NCBI RefSeq assembly: GCF_000003815.2
Contig: NC_049980.1
Coordinates: 31,447,470-31,511,469, forward strand
Source: Branchiostoma floridae
Taxonomy: Eukaryota; Chordata; Leptocardii; Amphioxiformes; Branchiostomatidae
Direction: 5' to 3'
DNA length: 64,000 bases
The stretch's first letter is position 1. The number at the start of each line of letters is the position of its first letter. Below the pieces are notes generated by a model, which saw only the letters and a program-made list of their open reading frames with translations, did no database searches and was not told the origin of the DNA. Shown one piece after another: positions 25,101 to 34,800 of this stretch. The translations under genes were made by a program, and so were the position numbers.

Positions 25101-25458
25101 TGATGATTATAATTTTTCATCCAGTCTCCTCTTTTAAAGTCTTTGTGAAAAGAAGCAAAAAAAAAAACAGGGCAATTGAGTGTGCAGGTATTAGAGTTAA
25201 TTCCTTGAATATACATGTTATATATACTGGTCAAACACGACATACGTACCATGTATACCATTCGTCACAAATCTGGTCATACTCATATATTTTTGTGACA
25301 CTGACACTAAGCCCCCCTCCCCATTTTTTGTTCTGCGGCCGCCTCTGCTGAAAGTGCGTGCATGCTATTTAAAAGATTGCAAATACAAAGTCCCTTGTAC
25401 ACCACACACGCACACAAGAACTTACCTTCTTCTGAGCGAATTTACCGGAGGAACTCAT
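10116..25458 (-). CDS. MCM3AP: MCM3AP/GANP: TREX-2 mRNA-export scaffold, 22 exons, C-terminus missing
   Basis: Germinal-centre-associated nuclear protein, scaffold of TREX-2 in nuclear mRNA export. Exons from the start: 25426-25458, 24821-24986, 23646-24521, 23152-23301, 22614-22795, 21915-22026, 21254-21514, 20743-20884, 20152-20353, 19539-19646, 18766-18926, 17542-17704, 17014-17127, 16286-16432, 15783-15906, 14783-14937, 13930-14138, 13164-13289, 12577-12780, 11902-12039, 11310-11518, 10116-10294. All junctions are GT-AG with matching phases, giving 1387 codons (human about 1980). Domains in order: basic N-terminus ([11 protein letters not shown]), FG-rich nucleoporin-like exon 3, RRM-like exon 5 ([12 protein letters not shown]...ALISFADH), Sac3/GANP core in exons 8-14 ([37 protein letters not shown]), Pro-rich exon 16, helical exons 17-20, then the GANP-like [10 protein letters not shown]. 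Exon 22 matches the NWLxxK...TLSL...CIKV part of GANP and ends at a donor; no later exon is visible. The exon 3 acceptor could also be 3 nt upstream. Confidence 0.93.
10552..10893. mobile_element. Foldback MITE with CAGGGCTCGAAAT ends
   Basis: The ends are inverted: CAGGGCTCGAAAT on the left and ATTTCGAGCCCTG on the right. Subterminal GGTGCACCCA repeats also occur in both orientations. The CAGGG terminus is typical of hAT-type elements, but I could not find a matching 8 bp target duplication. Related fragments with CTGCAC(T)GGTGCA motifs lie at 9988-10075 and 12215-12500. The element sits in the last MCM3AP intron. Confidence 0.7.
13765..13890 (-). repeat. Partial copy of the 3' half of MCM3AP exon 17
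   Basis: On the minus strand this reads [18 protein letters not shown], then a [17 protein letters not shown] equivalent, nearly identical to the 3' half of exon 17 at 13930-14138. It includes the terminal AGGGAAAG before a GT donor. It lacks the exon 5' half and an obvious acceptor, so it is probably a non-functional tandem copy. Confidence 0.8.
14238..14455 (-). repeat. Two partial copies of the 5' half of MCM3AP exon 17
   Basis: Copies at about 14238-14289 and 14385-14451 reproduce the exon 17 start ([26 protein letters not shown]), each after its own AG acceptor on the minus strand (CTTTTCCAG, CCTTTTGCAG). The first copy has an internal deletion. Neither has a clear donor after the coding part. 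Confidence 0.8.
15356..15754. mobile_element. PIF/Harbinger-type MITE, copy 1
   Basis: Terminal inverted repeats GGCCACACCAATTTAATTTG and AAATTAAATTGGTGTGGCC extend inward through the GGTTCTCGGATTT / AAATCAGAGAACC blocks. The element is flanked by TTA on both sides, the TWA target duplication typical of PIF/Harbinger. It lies 28 bp from the donor of MCM3AP exon 15. A second family member is at 54792-55158. Confidence 0.85.
16498..16551 (-). repeat. Partial copy of MCM3AP exon 14 5' edge
   Basis: On the minus strand the segment encodes [16 protein letters not shown] after the same TTCTGTTGTTCAG acceptor as exon 14 (16286-16432), about 119 bp upstream in transcription. It lacks the rest of the exon and any donor. 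Confidence 0.85.
17766..18370. repeat. 56-bp minisatellite carrying 13 inverted CCAAT (NF-Y-type) motifs
   Basis: Tandem units of about 56 bp, each holding GTGCTGATTGGCTGTC or a close variant; I count 13 GATTGG cores. Read on the minus strand, the core is AGCCAATCAGC, which fits the NF-Y consensus. The distal units (from about 18010) are regular, with CTCAATAAATCAGTTCACCTCAAA linkers. The proximal units are more diverged. The array is in the MCM3AP intron between exons 11 and 12. Confidence 0.9.
18514..18765 (-). repeat. Two tandem partial copies of MCM3AP exon 11
   Basis: Segments at about 18518-18585 and 18645-18715 copy the 3' half of exon 11 ([25 protein letters not shown]) with its GT donor, plus some following intron sequence (TTGACTATTCTACAC). 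The period is about 125-130 bp. The copy nearer the exon is nearly intact in frame; the far copy carries coding changes. An AATAG precedes the coding block in the nearer copy and could serve as an acceptor. Confidence 0.85.
19391..19530. repeat. Exon 10 fragment plus (GTACAG)n microsatellite
   Basis: 19391-19435 repeats the 3' edge of MCM3AP exon 10 (CATGGGCTCCTGACACAGTTGGTG at 19541), separated from it by a GGTACAGGTGCAG microsatellite at about 19450-19520. The fragment contains no complete exon. Confidence 0.8.
22318..22490 (+). mobile_element. SINE fragment (3' body)
   Basis: The segment contains TGCCCTTAGGAAAGGCACTTTACAC followed by TTCCTCACTTCACTCAGGTGAAAATG and ends near GAGCCACACTTTGAGCACGTTAAAGAACCC. 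The same block follows a tRNA-like head in the copies at 57315 and 62545. The tRNA-derived head is not recognisable here. Confidence 0.65.
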
Positions 25459-25874
25459 CTTAAATTTATCTCCTAAGGAGCTGTTGATGCTCGAGCTCAC
25501 GCACCGCCAGAATCAAACTGTGCTTTGCACTGAAAAAACTAGCACTCTATTTGTGTGATACAAAATTACTCACAATGTGTTCGATAAACGTCATATTTAA
25601 ATGTAGTTATCCTAATTGTGGTACACATGTGCCCATTGATATTTTAGTAAACTCTATTAAAATTATTTTTTTTCTTGAAAGGCTTAGCTTTTACGTTTTC
25701 ACGTCTCTCTGACGTCATAAATGCTGCTCTTACAAACGTGATGCTATTTTCTGTCCAAAGCATCAAAGATGGCGGCAATCGAAACAAAAATTGTGAACTG
25801 AACGAAAGTTTGACCAAATTCCTTGAAATAATACGTTTTCGTCGTATCATACAGGCTTATACAGAACTAAAAAG
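25459..25874. promoter_or_regulatory. Divergent MCM3AP/NUP42 promoter
   Basis: Only 416 bp separate the two start codons. A perfect CRE palindrome TGACGTCA is at 25710-25717, and a YY1-type AAGATGGCGGC at 25766-25776 points toward NUP42. There is no TATA box that I would trust. The ATG inside the YY1 motif opens a 10-codon upstream ORF (25769-25801) that closes before the NUP42 start. Transcription start sites are not visible from sequence alone. Confidence 0.7.
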
Positions 25875-28800
25875 ATGGTTATCTGTAGATTTTATCAACA
25901 GGGCAATTGTAAGTTCGGGAGCAGGTGTTTTAACGAGCATCCTCGTGGGCAAGGTAGGTTTCGCTATCACGGAAATGTGGGGAGGCCGGAGGGGGGTAAT
26001 CTCCAAGCAGATCCTACGGTAGCATAAGATAGTATCAAAAGCTGCCAGAGGAGTGAAGCCGGCTTAGGAGTGTGTTTTGCTACCGGGGATCTGCCTCCAC
26101 TGAAACAGGGAGGAGCATTTCTATTCAACAATGGTGTTGCTGCCCCTCCCTGTTGTCATGTGCTAATGATTTTACGAGCGACTTGCACTGGGACAAAGTC
26201 ATTGACCAGCACACGTTCCAGTTGGAAGTTAGCACCAAACAGGAAGGAGGGCAATTAGCACCTACACTGCAAGCAGAGTTTGAATGGGAAACAATTGGAT
26301 GTTAATAACCTTTGTTCTAGCCGACTGGGGGCAGATTCTACATGGCAAATGGACACCTCTTGGCTGACTAAACTTCTTGGCCAGTTTGGTACTATCTTAT
26401 GCCATTGTAGGATCTGCTTGGAGATTAGGAGGGGGGCAAAATATAAAGAGCGAGGCTATTGACACACCCAGTGTGTCAATAGCCTAACAGGCTATTGACA
26501 CACTGAGTGTGTCGATAGCCTGTTTAGGCTATTGGCACACTGAGTGTGTCGATAGCCTGTTAGGCTATTGACACACCCAGTGATAGAAACCACTAAAATG
26601 AGGAAATCTTACGATTATATTTGACAATCAACACTCTGAAAAATACAAATGGCATCCTGTGTCCATTATCAACCCAAAATACGATCTTTTTCACGTGTTT
26701 ACGGCACAATTTTAAACATCGGAATCTGCTATCATATAGGGTGCTAGTTTTACTGTCACCGCATGTGATCTGTGATCATGGCAGCCATGTTGGATCGGTT
26801 AGGACACGTTTTCAGCTGTGTTTACCGACGAATTCCTGCCGTATTGGAGAATTTGCGGCCTCGAAACTTATATCACCTAAGGAGCGAAGTTATAGTTGTT
26901 GTTTTACCTCCCTTATTTTTAATGTGAAAGAAATATTCTTCGGAGTCGCTGCCGATAGCGCCGGAACCACACGGCCGAAAATTATGACATGTTTTGTGGT
27001 CAGTGTTATTTTTGGTTTATATTGTTAACAGAAACTTTAAAAGTTGTTTATATATAAAATATTCTTATATCAAAGGGATGTTTAAAAAGGGACAAGAAAA
27101 ATTGAAAAAAAAAAATTAAAAAAACTCCGGCGCGGACTCGAACCGGGTCGGAGCTGGTATCATGAATTCCTGGGTCAACGCTCTATCCACTACGCTACGT
27201 CATACATACACGATGAAGGCATTATTAGGTATCCAGATGTAGGGCATAACTTGAATACGTCCGTTCATTCCAACATTCAAAGATTCCAATGTCTAATCTT
27301 CCGAACAATGTCTAATCAACTATTGCTTGTGTAAAATATTGCCGGAAAGGCATGTTACAAGCTCTGATTGGCTGACTGGCATCTCGGTGTGTCAATAGCC
27401 TGTTTGGCTATTGGCACACTGAGTGTGTCAATAGCCACAGCGAAATATAAATGTGAGTAGAGAAGAGGAAAGCAGAGTACAGTAAAGTATAATACATCAT
27501 TTTTGCTCGGACGATTCTTTCCACCCAACCCACAGCTCTACTCCAACCCGCCAAAACCAGCAAAACAAGAACATAAACAGACCGCTACGTATACTAAATG
27601 TCAACTTTCAATCAATTCGAGGAAAAGTGGCTGAACTTGACCATCTTATCCAGAGCCTTAGACCAGATATAATCCTTGGCACAGAAACGTGGCTGGAGAC
27701 ACCGGAAATCAGCTCCAGTGAGATCTTCCCTCCTGGCTACTCCAAGGTCTACAGGAAAGACAGGAACAAGTACGGTGGGGGAGTCCTTGTAGCCGTGTCA
27801 GACCTCCTGGAAGCTACAATGGAAACCAGCCTTGACAGGGACTGTGAGATTGTGTGGGCCAAGGTGAAGCTTAGAGGGAAAAGGGACTTGCTGATTGGCA
27901 GTTACTACCGCCCACATGAAGGACTTGAGGACAGTCTGAAAGAGATGGCGGAGTCAACTAGGTTGGCTTGCCAATCCAGTAATGCCATTGTTGTCCTTGG
28001 TGGCGACTTCAACCTTCCTGACTTTGACTGGGGGGAGAAAGTTCTGAAGCCAGGATCGTCTTACCCAAATATCCATCGGCTTTTCATGGATATAATCAGT
28101 GACCTTGGAATGGAACAGATAGTTGAGAAACCCACCAGAGGAGAAAACACTCTGGATATAATAGTGACAAATCACCCTTCTTTGTTCCCTCGTATTGAAA
28201 TTGTACCTGGTCTGTCAGACCATGACATTCCTTATGCAGAACTCCAAATATCAAACGCTCGTGTCCTCCAGAAAGAACGCCAGGTTCTTTGTTTCAGTAA
28301 AGCTGACTGGGCAGGTCTACGGCAGGCAACGCAAGAATTAACTGACTCAATCCTGTCCACTCATGCTGACAAACCGGATGTCGAGGCCGTGTGGTCAGAC
28401 CTGAAGATTGGTCTACAGGAAAGAGTTCGGGAGTTCATCCCATGCAAGAAGATTCGTGCTAGGAGGAGTCCAGCATGGATAACCCACAAAATCTTGAAAC
28501 TTATAAGAAGAAGGGATAGAATCCATAAGAAGTATAAAAAGACCGGAAGACAAGACCTACTTCAAACATTCAAGTCTCTCAAGCGTCAGGTCCAACAGCA
28601 GCTGAGACAGCAGTACTGGAGACACGTACAGGACCTTATCACTGAGAACTGCTCCGATCAGCCCAAACTAACCAAGAAGTTCTGGTCTTTCATCAAAACC
28701 AAGAGAAATGAGAACTCAGGCGTATCACCACTGAAAGAAGCAGGGAAGCTTGTAACAGATGATAAAGAGAGGGCCGAGATCTTAAACCGCCAATTCCAGT

Positions 28801-31800
28801 CAGCTTTCAGTGCCAGGGTTGACCTCACTGAACAGGAATTCAAGATAAGAACTCAGATGCCTCCGCTAAATCCAGAACAACCTGTTATGGATGACGTCAT
28901 CATCACGACTGCTGGTGTAGAGAAGCTCCTCAGAAATCTCGACCCCAAAAAGGCCAGTGGACCGGACAAGATCAGCCCTCGTGTCCTGAGAGAGGTAGCT
29001 ACAGAAATAGCACCTTCGCTAGCCTTTCTGTACCAGGCTTCCCTTGACAACGGGATCGTCCCGGATGACTGGAAGTGTGCTCACGTATGTCCAGTGTTCA
29101 AAAAGGGGGAGCGTTACAAAGCAGAGAACTATAGACCGATATCTTTAACCAGCATTCCATGTAAGCTTATGGAACATATCCTTGTAAGTAACATCATGAC
29201 CTACTGCGAACAGTATCAGATCCTTTGTACACAACAACATGGATTCCGGAAAGGCCGCTCATGCGAGACCCAACTCTTGGGTCTAGTTGATGAGGTCTCA
29301 GCAACACTTGAAAAAGGTCACCAAGAAGACCTACTTGTCTTAGACTTTTCTAAGGCATTTGACAAAGTTAGTCACAGTCTCCTGGTGCACAAATTGAGGC
29401 ATTACGGCATCGATGGTAAGGTCAACACCTGGATTCGAGAGTTCTTGCTGAATAGGAAGCAGGCCGTTATCGTAAATGGCTCAAGGTCGGAGTATGTTCC
29501 AGTGGAATCAGGAGTCCCACAGGGCTCCGTCTTAGGTCCCTCCTTGTTCCTCATTTTCATAAATGACCTGCTAAACGACTTGTCCTCATCTCCAAGGCTG
29601 TTTGCAGATGACACAGCCTGTCACAAAACCATCAAGGTTGCCCATGACCAAGTTTGCCTTCAGAAAGACCTCGACAAGCTTGCAGAGTGGGAGAAGCGAT
29701 GGCAGATGTCATTCCACCCAAAAAAATGCTCAACCGTCCATATGACTCGCAGTAGGAAGACACAGGAAGCAGAGTACCAACTGCATGGCCATATTCTCCA
29801 AAAAGAGACCCAAGTGAAATACCTTGGTTTGACACTCACCAAAGACCTAAAGTGGGGCCCACACATCATGAACATCTCAAACAAAGCAAACAAAACACTA
29901 GGATTCATCCGCCGCAACATCAAAGTCAACTGCAAAGCCATCAAGGAGGCAGCCTATAAAGCTCTAGTAAGATCTACCCTTGAATACGGCAGTGTAGTAT
30001 GGGACCCTCATACTGCCAAGGACATCAACACTGTTGAGAAAATACAACGCAGAGCGGCAAGATGGGTATGTCATCGTTTCCGTCAGTCCTCAAGTGTTGG
30101 TGACATGCTACAAGAACTCTCATGGGACACTCTGCAGACTCGCCGTAAACGTGCAAGACTCTGTACCTTCTACAAGTTCCATCACGGAATGGTGACCATC
30201 AACTCTAAGAACCTTCCTACACTTAGCCAACCCAAACGTCAGACAAGACAGTCTCACCCTTTCTACTACAATATTCCTCTAGGCAGAACTCAGTACAGAC
30301 AGATGTCATTCTTTCCACGAACTGTGTCCGAGTGGAACTTGCTTCCTGCAGAGATGGTGACTGCCCCATCCTTGGAATCCTTCAGGGATAAGGTGGCAAA
30401 GCTACACTAACAGTTATAGTAGACCCCCAAGGCATAACATTACTTGAAACTACAACAGAAACCTCCTGTACCAGCACCTCCTTTAAGTGTGGCAGAAACA
30501 TCAACAAGATGATGGTGGCCACCTGAACATTAAGAAGATAAGATCATATGACATTGAAATTGAGTAGACTGCTAGACTGTATTTGCTTTACATTGAAATT
30601 TAGACTAAGGCGCCAATGACGCTCCTTGTACTGTGTTGTAGAATGCACTGTTTATGTATGGGGGGGGGGGGCGGTCTTCTTCTTTCATTTTGAGGCTACC
30701 AACTTCAACTTGATGAAGACTTTTGTAGCCTTTGGAAGACTTGTACACAAATTCTTGTCTGGGCCATTGTCTTGATTTTGATAACATGTCCCGATAAACT
30801 TTGTTTCCTTGAAGGCTACCAGCAGCAGTCTTATGGTGGAGGCTATGGGGGCGGGGGACAACGGGGAGGTTTGTTTGTTTACAATCTCCATTTCCAAAAG
30901 TTATAATGTACAATACACATTTACTAGTCTTCCTGGAGTATAAAAAAGATTCAAGCATTTCTTATATCACTTGTTAGCCGTAGAATTTCAGATGCCAGCT
31001 TTGTAGTGTACTAGTAGTACTTGTAGGTTTACGATTACAGTGAGTGTAGGTTGTACACTCAAAATTTGTTCTATGTACCAAAATTTCTATTACGTAACAT
31101 TTTTGCGTAAGGTGCACCAGTCCACCTTTTTCCTGAAAATGATGTTTGAACATTACGATACTGTTACAACTTAACACATGACTCTACCTTAATTGACATT
31201 GAAATTACAGCTAACTAAGGCTACATAACTGCTTAGGTTACGGTGGTGGTGGTGGTCAGCGAGGTGGTTACGGAGGTGGTGGTCAGCGCGGCAGGGGTGG
31301 ACAGAGGGGCGGTTACGGCGAGGGCAGCTATGGAGATGACTATGACTCCAGAGGGGGTGGCTTTGGTGGTTACAGTGGTGGCAGGAGGGATGACTACAGC
31401 TCCAGTGGAGGTGGTGGTGGTGGGTTTGGTGGAGGGCAAAGGGGAGGATTTGGAGGTATGTGGGCTTAACAGTGGACACTCCTGTTCTTCTAAGACATAG
31501 ATCCATAGGAATACAGTCAAAATGCAATATGTATCTACAAAAATGACCATGGCTGATTAAAGAGAAATGATAATAACTAGAAGTTACTGAAAAGAGTGAA
31601 GAAAAGAAAAAGCAGTTTAGTTTGGATGATGTTTGACTTGAAACTGACTTCTTTGGATATTCTTCTGCATTAAAAGTGTTCCTTTTTTCCAGATTGTGCC
31701 AGTGTGCTGTAAATCCAGCTGTAATGCTTATATGAAGGATATTTGTAGCAAGTCTATTTGTTTTTTACAGGGGGAGGTTCATTTGGTCGGCAGAAAGGGT

Positions 31801-34800
31801 TTGGAGGGCAGCAGAGCCAACAGACTTTTGGATTCAAGAGTCAAAACAAGTTTGATACGTTATCCACCAAGGATGGCGACCCAACACCTGAACAAATCAT
31901 GTAAGTTATATCAATGTGTAAGTCATAATTAAATCCATCAAAGTTGATTTAAACCTGTTACTTTTTGACTGTTGCTTGTACTTGAGTTTTCTTTGTATAC
32001 TAGAGAACTAGACAGCACTTTACAATTTTCATTGAACAATAGGATGGTAGTTATGCTGCTTGATTCATGTACAGGTGCATGTGCAGGTAAATGCCTTTTG
32101 AAGTTACCACATTTGCTGGTGGAGTAAAAGTCATACATGGACTAGTAGATCAAGAAGCTTGCAAGGTTTCTCTCAGATTTGAAGGTGGAAAATTCTTTGA
32201 TTTCACTAATTAGCATTTTGACTTTTTGTAACTTTCCAGAGAAACTATTGTGAAGGACATGGAAGTCTGGGATGCATCGAAGATGTGGCCTTTCTCCTGT
32301 TACTGCTACACCAAGGACCTGAAAAGTGTACTGGGTACGTTCTATGAATTATTTTGGTACCAATTTATGCATCTCAAATTCAAGATAGTCAAGTCAACCA
32401 CAATAATAAGTTCTTTTGACTAAGGGCCTGGTCATATGTGTAGTGCAATTGTTGTAAAATTTCAAATTGAGGACACTCTTTGGATAGCCATTTATGTGTC
32501 CTGAAAAATTCAGCTGTCTTGCTGTGAACAACATTGCTGTAGATCATTTTTGGTGGTTTGTTGTGTCACAGCCTTCTGAAAAATCTTCCGGCATTAGAGC
32601 TTTACGACCTCACCACAAGTCCATAATGTATAGTTTTGTAACTAAGTTGTCTTTCTTCAAATGCTATTTATCAACTCAATTTTTATCCCACACCGTACCC
32701 CCTACATAACATCACAACTCTTTACACCATCCCCAGGGTTTGAAGATATCTCCTTTGAAGAAGTTCGATGGGAGGCTTACCAAGCTCAGGCTGCTGGAAC
32801 GTTCAACAACTATGTATGTGGGGTCATTTGAGAAAAATTTCATTTTGTAATTTTTATTAATTGATCGCAAACTGTATCTGTCTTTGTTCGGCCCGTTTGC
32901 CCTTTGACCCGGACACGTGAGAGTGACTTCACTCAAAGTTTGCTGGGCAGGCGGGTCGCACGGATCTTCTCTTTCTCCCTTTTCACCCTCCACCACCCCT
33001 TTCTCCGCCAAATGTTATTGAAGGTTAAGAATTTTATTATAGTTGTTGAAGTAGTATTAGTGTTGTGTTTTTCTCCGAAAAAGTTTTACTTGATTAAACT
33101 TTTTCCTTTTTTCTGCCAAACTGTGTCTTTGTTTGAGTTTGTCCGATAATTGACTTTTTCTTAAAATGCTACCACTGAGAAATAAGTACGGAAATTATTT
33201 TCTTTAGTAAAGGTAAACATGTGTTTGTTGTCAACCCATCTACTTGGAAGTAAGTTAGCTTCTGTAATATCTATTTCTTAAATCCCCCCCCCCTCACATG
33301 TTGGTGGGAATATACAAATTTTTTCAACATTTTAAAAGCTACACAGATAAATGCCTTTGTTTTACATGGACTCTCAAGCAAGTGGGGTTTTGTACCTGAT
33401 ATTTAGGCATACTTTGCATACATTAGAAGTGCCAGATTTTATTTGATGATTCTTGAACAGTGTCCAGTTTTGAATATCACTCGAAATACATTCCACAATC
33501 TTCTGTCAGCCAATTAAAGAGTTGCCTAAATGTTTTCTTTAGGTAAATGACAGCTGATTAGAAGCCACATCCACAAAATTTTAGCAGAGCCTACCCAAGG
33601 CATATTGCATGGGCCTTGGACAGCACTCTTCATACAATTAGAAGTACCAGGTTTGGTTGGATAGTGATAAAATATGGATGTCAGTGTACCAGCTTTGAAT
33701 ATACTTGAAATACATTCCACAGGTGGAAGGAATGACACAGATGATGAAGAAGTACAAGAGCAAGAAAGACGACTACAGGAGACCAGATATCAATGTCAAG
33801 GCCCAAATTGTAAGTTGTCCTTTTTAGATGTTTGTGTCATGGTCTATTTTCAAGATGTACCAGAAGCCCCATAATCACAAGTGTCAGACCTGTATCTTTA
33901 ATGATTCCAATTGAAAGTGACACACTCCATATTTCTACCTAGATTTTACATCAATATGAAAGCAGTTAAATAAAGGTTTCTCCTTTTTACACAGTTCTAC
34001 AGTAGTTGTACTTAGGAGGAGGCTGAAGTCCTTTGTGTATGACAGTACATATCTCTTTTGGTCATATATGGTTGTTTTAATGTCAGAACTCCATAGAATT
34101 TTTTTTTTTTTCAAATTAATTTTGTTAAATTTTTCCAGATTGCAGAACTACAAGGCAGCAGCAGCCAGTCAGTGTTTGGAGGAAGCCAACAAGGCTTTGG
34201 AGGTTTTTCAGCACCCAGGTATTAATCAATATCATCCAAAATCTGGCTTTCATTTTGTTTTTATTACTCTATTGATAGATGATGGTAAGTACTTTGCACT
34301 ACTTCTTATGCCTTGTTCTTTTTATCCTCAGCCAAGTGAGTGGTGGAAGTAGTGGTTTCTTTGGAGGCAGCAGTCAGACTCAAGGTAGGACCATTTTGTT
34401 CATCAACATATCAGGGTATACTGAAAGAGCTTTATTTTTGTGCATACAGGTTCTTTAAAGGGTATGGTCGAATCATTTGGAGAATTATGATGCAGTATAA
34501 TGACATCCCAGATAATAACACTCCTAATTGTTCTGTTTCAGGAGGATTTGGATCATCCGCTAACATGGCTACTTCAGGGTTTGGACAAGGCTCGGCGCCC
34601 AGCACAGGGTTTGGGAGCAGTTCCTTTGGAAGTGCCCCGTCTGCAACAGCCAGCCCCTTTGGAAGCACACCCTCTGGGACAGCAGCTGGCTTCGGTGCAT
34701 CATCGTCAGCTGGAACCTTTGGGTCTGCTGCATCTAACACTCCCGGTGTAGGATTATTCGGACAGCCCAGTCAAACCTCTACCGGTGGCTTTGGGTTTGG

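Noticed and set aside
25675-26022. 115-codon plus-strand frame across the NUP42 start
   Set aside because: It is in a different frame from the zinc-finger exon (25875-25953), whose CCCH motif, phase and fit to exon 2 are compelling.
27127-27203. Possible tRNA gene on the minus strand
   Set aside because: The A and B boxes are good but the acceptor and anticodon stems do not pair; SINE-derived.
31243-31500. Val-rich 85-codon plus-strand frame
   Set aside because: Off-frame reading of the Gly-rich NUP42 exon 3.
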